Assembly: GCF_024347615.1 (NCBI RefSeq)
Contig: NZ_AP025508.1
Coordinates: 3,472,001-3,536,000, forward strand
Length of the DNA stretch: 64,000 nt
From: Vibrio splendidus
GTDB lineage: Bacteria; Pseudomonadota; Gammaproteobacteria; Enterobacterales; Vibrionaceae
Direction: 5' to 3'
The first letter of the stretch is position 1. Each line of letters begins with the position of its first letter. Below the pieces are notes generated by a model, which worked only from the letters and a program-made list of their open reading frames with translations, had not been told where the DNA came from and did no database searches. The position numbers were made by a program, and so were the translations under genes. Below, piece after piece: positions 1 to 9,578 of this stretch.

Positions 1-937
1 GATCTTGAGTGTAAACACCTTCGCTATCGAATGGGCTTGAAGCCAAACCACGTAAGATATGCGGACGCTCAGAGATATTGAACCAATCTGGCAAAATTTT
101 CTGACCTAGATGATCCAGTAAGAACGAAGACTTACGGTAAAGGTTACCACCGCTAATTGCCATCACAAGGTGGCCAATTAGACCTGTAGCAACATCGTTC
201 GCGAACATAATTGGATATTGGCCTGTTGGTAGCTTTTTAGCATCCAAACGGCTGATGGTTTTTTCTGCCGCTTCTTGACCAACACGCTCAGGCGCCCATA
301 GCTCATCACGATGACGTGCAACGGTGTAGCTGTAGTCACGTTCCATTTCACCATTAGCGCCTTGTCCAATCACACAGCAGCTCGTGCTATGGCGACTTGA
401 GGCGTAGCTTGCTAGTAAGCCATGGCTGTTACCATAAACCTTAACACCATAATGACTGTCGTAGCTTGCACCATCACTTTGCTTGATCTTGTCGCTATAA
501 GCTAGCGCTTGCTTCTCAGCAGCAATTGCAATCTCAGCGGCATAGTCAGGGTTTGGTTCATCAGGGTGGAAAAGATCCAAATCTGGAATTTCTTTTACCA
601 TGTATTCTTTTGCTGCAGGACCTGCAAATGGGTCTTCAGAAGTATACTGAGCGATATCAAGCGCAGCCGCGACTGTTTGAGCAATTGCCTTTTCACTCAG
701 ATCAGATGTAGATGCGCTGCCTTTTTTCTGGCCGCGGTAAACAGTAATACCTAGAGCACCATCACTATTAAATTCAACGTTTTCCACTTCACACATACGT
801 GTTGAAACACTTAAACCCGTTGACTTAGTAATAGCGACCTCAGCTGCGTCTGCACTCACTGATGCCATATCCAACGCTTTAGCTACTGCGGCTTCTAGCT
901 CAACTCTTTGCTGGGCGACTTGCTGTTTTACATCCAT
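1..937 (-). CDS. pmbA: PmbA/TldE metalloprotease-family subunit (partial, C-terminus outside window)
   Basis: The reverse strand is open from an ATG at 937 ([18 protein letters not shown]) to the window edge, about 312 codons, so the C-terminal third is missing. The N-terminal region matches the PmbA/TldE family, including a [16 protein letters not shown] stretch and a [16 protein letters not shown] stretch. PmbA/TldE pairs with TldD to form a cytoplasmic protease that trims modified peptides such as microcins and degrades unfolded peptides; TldE itself lacks the zinc ligands (family knowledge). It is divergent from yjgA, the arrangement also found in E. coli. The family assignment is secure. 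The end of the gene cannot be judged. Confidence 0.9.
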   Translation of the reverse strand, partial: MDVKQQVAQQRVELEAAVAKALDMASVSADAAEVAITKSTGLSVSTRMCEVENVEFNSDGALGITVYRGQKKGSASTSDLSEKAIAQTVAAALDIAQYTSEDPFAGPAAKEYMVKEIPDLDLFHPDEPNPDYAAEIAIAAEKQALAYSDKIKQSDGASYDSHYGVKVYGNSHGLLASYASSRHSTSCCVIGQGANGEMERDYSYTVARHRDELWAPERVGQEAAEKTISRLDAKKLPTGQYPIMFANDVATGLIGHLVMAISGGNLYRKSSFLLDHLGQKILPDWFNISERPHILRGLASSPFDSEGVYTQD

Positions 938-1055
938 ATCTATTCTAATTTTTTAGGTCAATATTACGTAGGATAACAAGAATTTCGCTTTCTCCCCAAG
1001 ATTCTTGCTAAAATAGGCAATATATTCGTTTGAGATAGTGACATAGGCAGAAAAG

Positions 1056-1580
1056 ATGGCTCGCAAAAACCAAAAAGCCCCATGGGAACCAGAAGAAGAA
1101 ATCATCTGGGTAAGTAAGACAGAAATGAAAACGGACATGGATGCCCTGCAAAAGCTGGGAGAAGAGCTTGTTGAACTAAAGCCTTCTATTCTTGATAAGT
1201 TCCCTTTGTCTGAAGACCTGGCACAAGCGATTAAAGATGCACAACGCTTTAAAAATGAAGCAAAGCGCCGTCAGCTTCAATACATTGGTAAAGTAATGCG
1301 CAATGTAGATCCAGAGCCAATTCAAGCGGCTTTAGATAAAATTCGCAACAAACACTCTCAAGCAACAGTTGAACTACACAAACTAGAACAACTGCGTGAC
1401 CGCGTTGTTGCAGAAGGCGATGCTGCCATTTCTGACGTTATGGAAATGTACCCTGAAGCAGACCGTCAACGTCTTCGTCAGCTAGCTCGCCAAGCTAACA
1501 AAGAGAAATCAGCGAACAAACCAGCGAAGTCTTCTCGCGAGATCTTCCAAATCTTAAAAGAGCTAAAGCAAGGCGACTAA
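1056..1580 (+). CDS. yjgA: Ribosome maturation factor DarP/YjgA (DUF615)
   Basis: This is a 174-residue, highly charged, helical protein of the DUF615/YjgA family (E. coli YjgA, now DarP), which binds pre-50S particles and assists late large-subunit maturation. Length and the N-terminal [19 protein letters not shown] block are typical. The ATG at 1056 is chosen because it is the first in-frame start after an AGAAAAG region and gives the usual N-terminus. The gene is divergent from pmbA (118 bp apart) and convergent with thiQ, with a bidirectional terminator between them. Confidence 0.93.
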   Translation: MARKNQKAPWEPEEEIIWVSKTEMKTDMDALQKLGEELVELKPSILDKFPLSEDLAQAIKDAQRFKNEAKRRQLQYIGKVMRNVDPEPIQAALDKIRNKHSQATVELHKLEQLRDRVVAEGDAAISDVMEMYPEADRQRLRQLARQANKEKSANKPAKSSREIFQILKELKQGD

Positions 1581-1610
1581 TCTTCGTCTCCCTTTGCTCA
1601 GAAAGATAAT

Positions 1611-1642
1611 AAAAGACCTAGCACATGCTAGGTCTTTTTGTT
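1611..1642. terminator. Bidirectional rho-independent terminator yjgA/thiQ
   Basis: AAAAGACCTAGC, a short ATGC centre and GCTAGGTCTTTTTG form a long perfect stem with A and T runs on both sides. It lies between the convergent yjgA and thiQ genes and would work in both directions. Confidence 0.9.
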
Positions 1643-1688
1643 TTCGACTGACTCTATATCAAAAGCCATCAAGACCAATACTCAGTCG

Positions 1689-2396
1689 TCACTCACCCGC
1701 TTTAACAAACGAGCTTAATTCTTGCTGTGGATGAGCAGCTGTCAGTACCTCTATCGAGTCTTCAACCAACACCTTACCTAGCGCCACAAAAATAAACTTA
1801 TTCGCGATACTGCGTGCATCACCTAAATGGTGAGTCACCATCAATACCGTAATATTTCGTTCTGCCGCTAATCGCTTCACTAAGCTAAGCATCTCCTCGC
1901 GCAGCAAAGGATCAAGCGCAGAGAAAGGTTCATCAAGCAACCAGATATCATGAGGCTGAACAAAACAGCGGGCTAACGCGACACGCTGGCGCTGGCCACC
2001 CGATAAATGCTCAGGCAATCTATCTAAATACTCTGCAACACCTACTTGTGCGGCTGCTTGCTCAACTTTGAGCTTTTGGGTTGCGGTAAGCTTTAATCCT
2101 GGATGCAGCCCTAAACCAATATTTTCACGTACGGTGAGATGGGCAAACAAATTATGCTCTTGGAACAACATCGCCAATGGACGTTGGTGCGCTTCTTTAC
2201 CAATAAGCGATTGTCCTGCCACTGAGATCTCACCCGATGTAGGCTCTATGAATCCCGCGACTAGCGCCAACAACGTTGATTTACCAGCGCCACTCGGCCC
2301 CATCAACGCGACAATGTCGCCCTGCTCAGCTTGAAAATCAAAGCGAAACAACTCTCGGTGATAGTGGTAGTCCACCTCTTTCATCACTAACATCAT
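1689..2396 (-). CDS. thiQ: Thiamine/TPP ABC transporter ATPase ThiQ
   Basis: This 235-residue ABC ATPase energises thiamine and TPP uptake. Walker A GPSGAGKST is at residues 33-41, the Q-loop FQE at 78-80, the signature LSGGQRQ at 131-137 and Walker B WLLDEPFSALD at 152-162. All catalytic motifs are intact. It is the last gene of thiB-thiP-thiQ, and its ATG overlaps the thiP stop by 4 bp (ATGA), indicating translational coupling. The whole operon lies behind a TPP riboswitch upstream of thiB, so it should be repressed by thiamine pyrophosphate. Length and context make ThiQ more likely than the related spermidine or iron ATPases. Confidence 0.93.
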   Translation of the reverse strand: MMLVMKEVDYHYHRELFRFDFQAEQGDIVALMGPSGAGKSTLLALVAGFIEPTSGEISVAGQSLIGKEAHQRPLAMLFQEHNLFAHLTVRENIGLGLHPGLKLTATQKLKVEQAAAQVGVAEYLDRLPEHLSGGQRQRVALARCFVQPHDIWLLDEPFSALDPLLREEMLSLVKRLAAERNITVLMVTHHLGDARSIANKFIFVALGKVLVEDSIEVLTAAHPQQELSSFVKAGE

Positions 2397-4006
2397 CGGT
2401 TCCTTAACTCTTTAGCATTGGGCTTTGAACTTCGAGTAAATAAAAATTCTATTAAGCTAAAACTGCCCACACTCAGCAGCAGTAAACTCACAGAAACCAC
2501 CGCTGCAGCTTCCATCTGATAGCTGCCTAACAATTGGAATAGATACAAAGGCAGCGTTCTAAAATCTTGGCTACCAAACAAGGCAATGGCACTTAAGTCA
2601 CCCATCGCCAGCATAAAGCTAATAGAGAAGGCTTGCGCCATTGGTTTACGTAGTGCGCGCCACTCCACCAGCCTAAAACGTGTGAAACCTGTCATTCCCA
2701 AGCTTGCACACACGTATTGATACTGTTGAGATAAATGCAACATAGGTTGGGCTAAGGTTTTTATCACATAAGGCAGTGCCATCAAGCTATTTACTGCAAT
2801 CACAATAAAGAAAGCTAAGCTAAATACATCGGTAAATGAACGCAGTAATAAGAAGAGTCCCGTACTGATCACTAACCCTGGTGTCACTAAGATAATGGTA
2901 CCAATCAGCTCGATTTTATCGGCTCTAAAGTTCTTATTCTGCAAACGCCATGCACGACTGGTCAGCAGTATCGCAATACCAATACCGACAGCAATAACAC
3001 TTGCTAAGGACGCAACTTTAACGGAGGTCATTAACGCAGCCCAAAACGGTTCGCTGCTGAGCACAATCAGTGCTTGTGAGTTAATACCACTGACGATAAC
3101 CATGGCTAATGGCGGCAATACCAGCATTGAGACTACTATGATCCAAAAGCTATCCCAAGCTTTTGACCACCAGCTGTCCTTAACCAAATATTTCTCTTCC
3201 GACAGCTGACTGGCTGTCACGGAGATAGGCTTAGACAAGCGCTGAATACTCACCGCTAATACACCACATAGCAGCATTTGCCATATCGCGAGCAAGGCAC
3301 CAGCCTGTAGGTCAAAATCGAATTTAATCGCTTGATAAATAGCGAGTTCGATAGTGGTCGATTTCGGACCGCCACCTAGCGCCATCACGGTAGCAAAGCT
3401 AGTAAAGCACAACATGAAGACTAAGCCACACACATGAGGCAGTTGTTGTCTCAATCGCGGCCATTCTACCCATTTGAATTTATTCCAATGACTCATACCC
3501 AAATGAGCACACAGCTTATGTTGCTCGGCAGGCACGGTATCTAAAGCTTGTAAAAGTAAACGACTGGCATAGGGCAGATTAAAGAAGACATGTGCGAGTA
3601 AAATGCCATTCAATCCATAGATGGAGAATGGCAGTTCAATATCGAAGTTCGCCAGAAATTTAGCTAACCAACCACTGTTGCCATAAATAGCAAGCAAACC
3701 AAACACACCGACTAACACAGGCAGAACCAAGGTCGACGCGAACAGCCTTAACAACAGAGCCCGCCCAAAAAATTGCCTGCGACACAAAGCATGAGCAATA
3801 GGTATAGCAAAGCCAACACTCAGCACAGTTGAGAGTGTCGCTTGATAAAAACTGAATTTCGTTACATGCCAATAGTAAGGATCGGACCATACTTGGCTGA
3901 TATCAAGAGAAGGGGCATTGCTAAGCAATGCCCCAACTGCTGAAACCACAAAGGCGGTAATGAGTATCGCAACCCAGATCCCGACCTTAGGTGTTTTCTT
4001 TATCAT
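2393..4006 (-). CDS. thiP: Thiamine ABC transporter permease ThiP
   Basis: This inner-membrane permease of about 537 residues contains two fused binding-protein-dependent transport domains with roughly twelve hydrophobic segments. Each half carries an EAA-type loop (EWPRLRQQLPHV and EWRALRKPMAQAF). The frame is open upstream to a TTG at 4039. I prefer the ATG at 4006 (MIKKTPKVGIW) because it matches the E. coli ThiP N-terminus, although no clear Shine-Dalgarno sequence precedes either. It imports thiamine and its phosphates with ThiB and ThiQ. It overlaps thiQ by 4 bp and lies 124 bp downstream of thiB. Confidence 0.92.
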   Translation of the reverse strand: MIKKTPKVGIWVAILITAFVVSAVGALLSNAPSLDISQVWSDPYYWHVTKFSFYQATLSTVLSVGFAIPIAHALCRRQFFGRALLLRLFASTLVLPVLVGVFGLLAIYGNSGWLAKFLANFDIELPFSIYGLNGILLAHVFFNLPYASRLLLQALDTVPAEQHKLCAHLGMSHWNKFKWVEWPRLRQQLPHVCGLVFMLCFTSFATVMALGGGPKSTTIELAIYQAIKFDFDLQAGALLAIWQMLLCGVLAVSIQRLSKPISVTASQLSEEKYLVKDSWWSKAWDSFWIIVVSMLVLPPLAMVIVSGINSQALIVLSSEPFWAALMTSVKVASLASVIAVGIGIAILLTSRAWRLQNKNFRADKIELIGTIILVTPGLVISTGLFLLLRSFTDVFSLAFFIVIAVNSLMALPYVIKTLAQPMLHLSQQYQYVCASLGMTGFTRFRLVEWRALRKPMAQAFSISFMLAMGDLSAIALFGSQDFRTLPLYLFQLLGSYQMEAAAVVSVSLLLLSVGSFSLIEFLFTRSSKPNAKELRNR

Positions 4007-4130
4007 AAATTGATTTTTTACCGTAAATAGTTCGCTCAAAGTATATCGAACGAACCTTTAAATACAGAAAGTTAGAAAGCTGAATTTTAGGAAACTCATC
4101 TTTAGAAAGTTAAGCTAGAGAGCTAATCTT

Positions 4131-5123
4131 TTAAAAAGTAAGTGCACTCTGCCATTCACGAATCCAAGGCTTACGCTTAGCAGCGATTTCTTCAGGCGTA
4201 AAACTCAGAGCTTTCTGCGGTACTGTTAACAGATCAAACCCTTTTGGTAGCTCGATATCCGTCACTGGGTACATCCAGTTGCCCGTTGGCATCGCAGATT
4301 GGAATTCATCACTTAGGATAAACACCATAAACTCATCGGCAAGCTTTTCGTTCTTGCTGCCTTTAACTTTCGCTGCCACTTCCACTTGAGTGTAATGGCC
4401 TTCTTCAAAGCTTGCTGCTGCGTACTTAGAATCACTTTCTGCAATGATGTGGTAAGCCGGAGAAGTCGTGTAAGACAAGACTAAGTCCGACTCACCCTTT
4501 AAGAACATAGAGTAAGCTTCAGACCAACCTTTAGTCACAGTAACCGTTTTCTGAGCGAGCTTCTTCCAAGCTGCTGTCGCTTCATCACCGTATACTGACT
4601 TCATCCATAGCATCATGCCTTGACCCGGCGTTGATGTACGTGGGTCTTGGTAGATAACCTTAAGGTCATCACGCTGCTCAACCAGTTCTTTCAAGCTCTT
4701 AGGCGGGTTTGCCAACTTCTCTTTGTTGTAAACAAAAGCAAAGTAGCCAAAGTCATAGGGTACAAAAGTGCTGTCGTTCCAACCATTAGGAAGCGTTACT
4801 GATGACGTATCAACACTGTGCTTAGCTAATAAGCCCGTCGCTTTCGCTTCAGCCATCAGATTGTTATCTAAACCTAACACGATATCTGCTTTGCTGTTCC
4901 CACCTTCAAGACGCAAGCGGTTCAGAATAGACACGCCATCTTCTAGCGCGACAAAGTTCACATCGCAGCCACACTTTTCTTCAAATGCTTTTTCAACGGC
5001 AGGACGAGGGCCCCAATCCGCAGCAAAAGAATCATAGGTATAAACCGTTAGGGTATTGTCTGCAGCAAAGGCAGAAAAAGAGATGGCTGTAGTAACAGCA
5101 AGAGTTGTTAATGTGAATTTCAC
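4131..5123 (-). CDS. thiB: Thiamine-binding periplasmic protein ThiB
   Basis: This 330-residue solute-binding protein has an N-terminal Sec signal peptide (MKFTLTTLAVTTAISFSAFA, cleavage likely after residue 20). The mature part matches the ThiB/TbpA family, including the conserved TVYTYDSFAADWGPRP start and Cys51/Cys53, which may form a disulfide. The start codon is GTG at 5123, with GGAG 8 nt upstream. It captures thiamine, TMP and TPP in the periplasm for ThiPQ. The TPP riboswitch lies about 70-170 nt upstream, so riboswitch control is expected. Confidence 0.95.
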   Translation of the reverse strand: MKFTLTTLAVTTAISFSAFAADNTLTVYTYDSFAADWGPRPAVEKAFEEKCGCDVNFVALEDGVSILNRLRLEGGNSKADIVLGLDNNLMAEAKATGLLAKHSVDTSSVTLPNGWNDSTFVPYDFGYFAFVYNKEKLANPPKSLKELVEQRDDLKVIYQDPRTSTPGQGMMLWMKSVYGDEATAAWKKLAQKTVTVTKGWSEAYSMFLKGESDLVLSYTTSPAYHIIAESDSKYAAASFEEGHYTQVEVAAKVKGSKNEKLADEFMVFILSDEFQSAMPTGNWMYPVTDIELPKGFDLLTVPQKALSFTPEEIAAKRKPWIREWQSALTF

Positions 5124-5189
5124 TGGACGCTCTCCATGGTCTGAGCGGCACAGGTTTGAGGGAGGAGAACGGTAGAAGTTATTCCTAAC

Positions 5190-5292
5190 TCAATTCCTAC
5201 GCCAGCATTATCTGGTTCAGGTTTACGGGTCCCAAGCACTTGCTTGATCTCAGCTCGCATTCATTATTTGAATGGTTTGCTCCCCGATGAGT
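5190..5292 (-). promoter_or_regulatory. TPP (THI-box) riboswitch upstream of thiBPQ
   Basis: On the minus strand the order GGGGAGC, GCTGAGA, GGGACCC, ACCTGAACCAGATAATGC and CTGGCGTAGGAA reproduces the conserved THI-box core. The CTGAGA and ACCTGAACC..AATGCTGGCG segments form the pyrimidine- and pyrophosphate-sensing helices. It sits in the 5' leader of thiB and should turn off expression when TPP is abundant, probably by hiding the GTG start region, since no obvious intrinsic terminator was seen before the gene. Confidence 0.93.
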
Positions 5293-5339
5293 GTTCAGAA
5301 TTGTAATTCGAATTTTAACAATAAGCTATCAAGTTTGGA

Positions 5340-5963
5340 TCAATTACGTTGATCGTAACCCCAACGTGGCACTAAACCTTGCTCAATGCCAAGATGATCC
5401 AAAATGCGCGCCACCATAAAATCGACCAGATCTTCAATCGACTTAGGTTGATGATAAAAACCCGGAGCGGCAGGCATGATCGTCACGCCCATAGTCGATA
5501 GCTTATGCATGTTCTCCAAGTGCAGCGTCGAGAATGGCGTCTCACGAACCACCAACAACAGTTGGCCTCGTTCTTTCATGACCACATCTGCAGCACGCTC
5601 AATCAGGTTATCCGATAAGCCATGAGCAATTGAAGCCAAGCTTCCCGCTGAACATGGGCAAACTACCATCTGCTTCGGCGCTGCTGAGCCAGAGGCAACC
5701 GGAGAGAACCAATCATCTTTGCCACACACCACCAGCTTTTCGGGGTCACACCCAAGGTGTTTAACCAAAGCTTGTTTCGCTGCATCGGGCCCTGCAGGTA
5801 ACTTAAGTTCATGCTCGGTCGCCAACACCACTCGCGCAGCCGACGATATCAGTAAATAGACCTGATAATCCGCCGCCAAAAGGCATTCAAGTAAACGCAG
5901 GCCATAAGGCGCACCTGATGCGCCAGTGAAAGCGAGGGTTATAGCTTTATCGTGTTTTGTCAT
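5340..5963 (-). CDS. ubiX: Flavin prenyltransferase UbiX
   Basis: This 207-residue flavoprotein carries the [15 protein letters not shown] phosphate-binding start and the [18 protein letters not shown] motif of UbiX/Pad1. It makes prenylated FMN, the cofactor of the UbiD decarboxylase in ubiquinone synthesis, in the cytoplasm. Length is normal for the family. It follows mpl by 38 bp on the same strand and is probably cotranscribed with it; its 3' end abuts the thiB riboswitch region. Confidence 0.95.
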   Translation of the reverse strand: MTKHDKAITLAFTGASGAPYGLRLLECLLAADYQVYLLISSAARVVLATEHELKLPAGPDAAKQALVKHLGCDPEKLVVCGKDDWFSPVASGSAAPKQMVVCPCSAGSLASIAHGLSDNLIERAADVVMKERGQLLLVVRETPFSTLHLENMHKLSTMGVTIMPAAPGFYHQPKSIEDLVDFMVARILDHLGIEQGLVPRWGYDQRN

Positions 5964-6001
5964 GTTCTCAATTACTTCAAAATATAAGGTCGTGGATGCC
6001 G

Positions 6002-7360
6002 TTAGCCTTTGAGTGCCAACGCATCCAACAATTTCTGGTGAATACCACCAAAGCCACCATTACTCATTACTAAGATTTGGTCGCCCGCTTGTGCCTCTGA
6101 GACAATTCTAGCAACGAATGCATCCATGTCATCACTTACATGTGCGGGTTGATGGCACGCATTGGCAACATCTTGTACAGACCAATCAATATTATCCGGT
6201 TGGAATAAGTAGGTAGAATCCGCCTGTTTGAGCGAATCAGCCAAGGTTTCTTTATGCACACCACGCTTCATGGTGGCAGAACGAGGCTCTAAAACAGCAA
6301 TGATTTTTTTCGTATCGACCTTATTACGTAAGCCACCCAGCGTAAGTTCAATCGCTGTAGGATGATGAGCAAAATCGTCATAGACAGAAACACCTGCCAC
6401 TTCGCCTTTAAACTCTAAGCGACGCTTGGTATTAATGAAAGTCGCCAGTGATTCACATCCTAAGTCGGGTGTCACACCAACATGTCTTGCCGCCGCAATC
6501 GCCATCAAGGCATTACTTACGTTATGATCGCCAACCAAATCCCAGTCTACGGTTCCAACACATTCGTCTTGGAAATAGACCTCAAATTTAGAGCCATCTT
6601 TAACCAGTTTCTTGGCATCCCAATCGCCAAGTTCGCCGCTCGATTCAGTCTCACTCCAACACCCACGAGATAGAACATCTTCAATAGCCGTATCTTGCTT
6701 CGGTGAGAAAATACGACCATTACTTGGCACAGTGCGAACCAAATGATGGAACTGTCGCTTGATCGCTTCAAGATCGTCAAAGATATCCGCATGATCGAAC
6801 TCAAGATTATTCATCACCAAGGTTCTTGGGTGGTAATGAACGAACTTAGATCGTTTATCGAAAAAAGCACTGTCATATTCGTCGGCTTCGACCACGAAGA
6901 ACATGCTTTCACCAAGGCGAGCAGAGATACCAAAGTTACCCAACACGCCGCCAACTAAGAAGCCAGGCGCATAGCCACAGTCTTCTAAAATCCAAGCCAG
7001 CATGCTCGATGTTGTTGTCTTGCCATGCGTTCCCGATACCGCTAATACCCAACGGTCATGCAGTAGAAATTCTTGCAACCATTGCGGGCCTGATGTGTAT
7101 CTAAGGTTATTATCCAATACATACTCAACACACGGGTTACCACGGCTCATGGCATTACCGATAACCACGAGATCAGGCCTTGGCTCTAATTGACTGGGGT
7201 CGAACCCTTCAATAATTTCAATCCCTTGTGATTCCAACAAAGTGCTCATTGGAGGGTAAACATTCGCGTCACTACCCGTAACCTTGTGACCTAATTGACG
7301 AGCCAATACCGCGGCACCACCCATGAAGGTGCCACAAATTCCTAAGATGTGAATATGCAT
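6002..7360 (-). CDS. mpl: Murein tripeptide ligase Mpl (UDP-MurNAc : L-Ala-gamma-D-Glu-meso-DAP ligase)
   Basis: This 452-residue Mur ligase has an N-terminal Rossmann start ([15 protein letters not shown]), the ATP-binding loop SGTHGKTTT at residues 109-117, the central ligase domain with [13 protein letters not shown] and the C-terminal domain. It recycles murein tripeptide by ligating it to UDP-MurNAc. MurC homology is expected, but the GTFMGG motif and the neighbours point to Mpl. It is divergent from fbp, as in E. coli, with a 270 bp shared regulatory gap. Confidence 0.95.
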   Translation of the reverse strand: MHIHILGICGTFMGGAAVLARQLGHKVTGSDANVYPPMSTLLESQGIEIIEGFDPSQLEPRPDLVVIGNAMSRGNPCVEYVLDNNLRYTSGPQWLQEFLLHDRWVLAVSGTHGKTTTSSMLAWILEDCGYAPGFLVGGVLGNFGISARLGESMFFVVEADEYDSAFFDKRSKFVHYHPRTLVMNNLEFDHADIFDDLEAIKRQFHHLVRTVPSNGRIFSPKQDTAIEDVLSRGCWSETESSGELGDWDAKKLVKDGSKFEVYFQDECVGTVDWDLVGDHNVSNALMAIAAARHVGVTPDLGCESLATFINTKRRLEFKGEVAGVSVYDDFAHHPTAIELTLGGLRNKVDTKKIIAVLEPRSATMKRGVHKETLADSLKQADSTYLFQPDNIDWSVQDVANACHQPAHVSDDMDAFVARIVSEAQAGDQILVMSNGGFGGIHQKLLDALALKG

Positions 7361-7630
7361 ATATTGCTTCCAAACGCTTGGCTAAATGAGCCATGTCTAA
7401 ATCAAACTACTTGCACTCATTATCATTAAATGGCGATTAAAAGCGAGCAGCAATGCAAAACAAATTTAGTCGACATTGTAAGTGAGATCTGTGTCGCTTA
7501 GTTCATTACCATTAAAAAGATCTAACCTTTAGAATTTAGGTAAGCGTCTAGATGAATAAAGCCCACTCAAGAGGCCTAATCTACAGTGCTCAAATCCCCC
7601 CTAATATTGAGAGAAGTTTAAGGAAATAAC

Positions 7631-8641
7631 ATGTCTGAGATGCGCACCCTTGGTGAGTTCATTGTTGCAAAACAAAGTGACTTTCCCCATGCAAGTGGTG
7701 ATCTATCATCCCTTTTGTCATCAATTCGTCTTGCTGCGAAAATTGTTAACCGTGAAATCAACAAAGCAGGTCTTGTCGACATTACTGGCGCTGTTGGTAC
7801 AGACAACGTTCAAGGTGAAGAGCAACAAAAGCTAGACCTTTACGCGAACGACAAATTTAAAGCGGCTCTAGAAGCTCGTGACCAAGTTTGTGGCGTTGCA
7901 AGTGAAGAAGAAGACGAAGCTGTTGCCTTCAATAAAGAGCTCAACAAAAACGCAAAATACGTTGTTCTGATGGATCCACTTGATGGTTCTTCAAACATCG
8001 ATGTGAATGTATCGGTTGGTACGATTTTCTCTATCTACCGCCGAGTGTCACCGATTGGTACCCCACCAACACAAGAAGATTTCCTACAACCTGGACACAA
8101 ACAAGTCGCAGCTGGTTACGTAATTTACGGTTCTTCAACCATGCTTGTTTACACAACAGGCGCTGGCGTCAATGGTTTCACCTACGACCCATCACTGGGT
8201 ACCTTCTGTCTATCTCATGAAAACATGATGATCCCTGATGAAGGTAAGATCTACTCGATCAACGAAGGTAACTACTTCCGCTTCCCTACGGGTGTTAAAA
8301 AGTACATCAAGTACTGCCAAGAAGATGAGCCAAGTGATAACCGCCCTTACACTTCTCGTTACATTGGTTCTCTAGTATCAGATTTCCACCGTAACCTGCT
8401 GAAAGGCGGCATCTACTTATACCCAAGCACACAAAGCCACCCTCAAGGTAAACTGCGTTTGCTTTACGAGTGCAACCCAATTGCTTTCCTTATGGAACAA
8501 GCGGGTGGTATCGCTTCAGACGGTGCTCAACGTATCATGGACATCAAACCAACTGAGTTACACCAACGTGTACCTTTCTTTGTTGGCTCAACAGACATGG
8601 TTCGCAAAGTAGAAGAGTTTCTTGAGCTTAACCGAGACTAA
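7631..8641 (+). CDS. fbp: Class I fructose-1,6-bisphosphatase
   Basis: This 336-residue enzyme hydrolyses fructose-1,6-bisphosphate in gluconeogenesis. The metal-binding acidic motifs SEEEDEAV (91-98) and [12 protein letters not shown] (115-126) are intact, and [14 protein letters not shown] is present near the C-terminus. The start at ATG 7631 follows TAAGGAAATAAC, a good ribosome site. It stands alone between the mpl promoter region and a terminator. Confidence 0.97.
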   Translation: MSEMRTLGEFIVAKQSDFPHASGDLSSLLSSIRLAAKIVNREINKAGLVDITGAVGTDNVQGEEQQKLDLYANDKFKAALEARDQVCGVASEEEDEAVAFNKELNKNAKYVVLMDPLDGSSNIDVNVSVGTIFSIYRRVSPIGTPPTQEDFLQPGHKQVAAGYVIYGSSTMLVYTTGAGVNGFTYDPSLGTFCLSHENMMIPDEGKIYSINEGNYFRFPTGVKKYIKYCQEDEPSDNRPYTSRYIGSLVSDFHRNLLKGGIYLYPSTQSHPQGKLRLLYECNPIAFLMEQAGGIASDGAQRIMDIKPTELHQRVPFFVGSTDMVRKVEEFLELNRD

Positions 8642-8671
8642 TCCTCTCGTTTATTTCTCAAAATAACGTCA

Positions 8672-8706
8672 TTAAAAAAGCCAGCATTTATATGCTGGCT
8701 TTTTAG
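8672..8706. terminator. Bidirectional terminator fbp / DUF2799 gene
   Basis: TAAAAAAGCCAGCAT, a TTA loop region and ATGCTGGCTTTTTA form a strong stem with A and T tracts on both sides, placed between two convergent genes. Confidence 0.9.
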
Positions 8707-8732
8707 TACTCACTAAGTGATTATTTACCGGA

Positions 8733-9089
8733 TTATCGAACCTGATACTTCGATTCAGCACCCCGTTCAAAGTTGAAACGGAACCATTTATCGACGTCAT
8801 CGCAAATGCCAAGGTAGGTCTCACCGCGACGTCCTAGCGCTCGCGGGTTCTGCGAACAGTACTGAGTTTTACCCACTTCATAACCTTGGTCGTAAGCCGC
8901 ATACAAATCGGCATCAATAGATGGTGAAGACGCAGCTTCTGCTAAACTTGCTTCAGTCTGTTTGGTTTTCCCTTTTAGCGCCATTTCTTCGCCAAAGCTC
9001 TGCCAATCGGTCGTATTCATTGATGTTGGTGGCGGGGTTTGCGCGCAACCGAATAACATTACTGATAGCACCAATAATAGATATTTCAT
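8733..9089 (-). CDS. DUF2799 family lipoprotein
   Basis: This 118-residue protein begins MKYLLLVLSVMLFGCAQ, a lipoprotein signal with Cys15 as the predicted lipidated residue. The rest matches the DUF2799 family by its YDQGYEVGKTQYCSQ and RGETYLGIC segments, with two cysteines that may form a disulfide. The start is supported by AGGAGG just upstream. The function is unknown. It is probably a monocistronic envelope gene using the terminator shared with fbp. Confidence 0.8.
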   Translation of the reverse strand: MKYLLLVLSVMLFGCAQTPPPTSMNTTDWQSFGEEMALKGKTKQTEASLAEAASSPSIDADLYAAYDQGYEVGKTQYCSQNPRALGRRGETYLGICDDVDKWFRFNFERGAESKYQVR

Positions 9090-9172
9090 GATTTCCTCCT
9101 GATGGAAAAAAGACTAGCCTGTACATTGAGACTGTTAGCTATTACGTCAGAATGCTTTCATTAGTTCACTCA

Positions 9173-9529
9173 CTAGAGCGGGTTATTCCGCTTACACCAG
9201 TCACCCGAAAGTATTTCTTTATTAGCTGTTAGATCAAGCTGATATAAATATACCCATGCTAATCCAAATATAGTCTCTATTTGCTCGCGACGATACTCAA
9301 CAGGAACATCTTCTAGCCGATCGAGCGACTCCAAAATTTCGTCGTTAATGATATAGACCTCGCCAGCGACACTTTTCTTTCCGAAAATCATCGCCGGATA
9401 CGCAACTAAATCAAAAAGTGCGTATTCCTCAGGTGTGTCAAACCTTCCTAAACACTCACATTGTTTTAAATAGTGGTGGTTCGATTGGTCTTTTCTCAAT
9501 GTCCCGTAAACAAAAACGAGGTGCTTCAT
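9173..9529 (-). CDS. ytfP: Gamma-glutamylcyclotransferase-like protein YtfP
   Basis: This 118-residue protein has the AIG2/GGCT-like fold signature VFVYGTLRKDQSNHHYL at its N-terminus and a conserved Glu region (GEVYIINDEILESLDRLE). E. coli YtfP is the family reference; its physiological substrate is not settled. The ATG at 9529 is preferred over an in-frame GTG at 9535 because AGGGAG lies 5 nt before the ATG but directly abuts the GTG. It follows tamB by gene order, the same as E. coli tamA-tamB-ytfP. Confidence 0.87.
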   Translation of the reverse strand: MKHLVFVYGTLRKDQSNHHYLKQCECLGRFDTPEEYALFDLVAYPAMIFGKKSVAGEVYIINDEILESLDRLEDVPVEYRREQIETIFGLAWVYLYQLDLTANKEILSGDWCKRNNPL

Positions 9530-9578
9530 ACTCACTCCCTAGCATTCGTCATCCGCTAATCAATCACCGCTCAAAGTG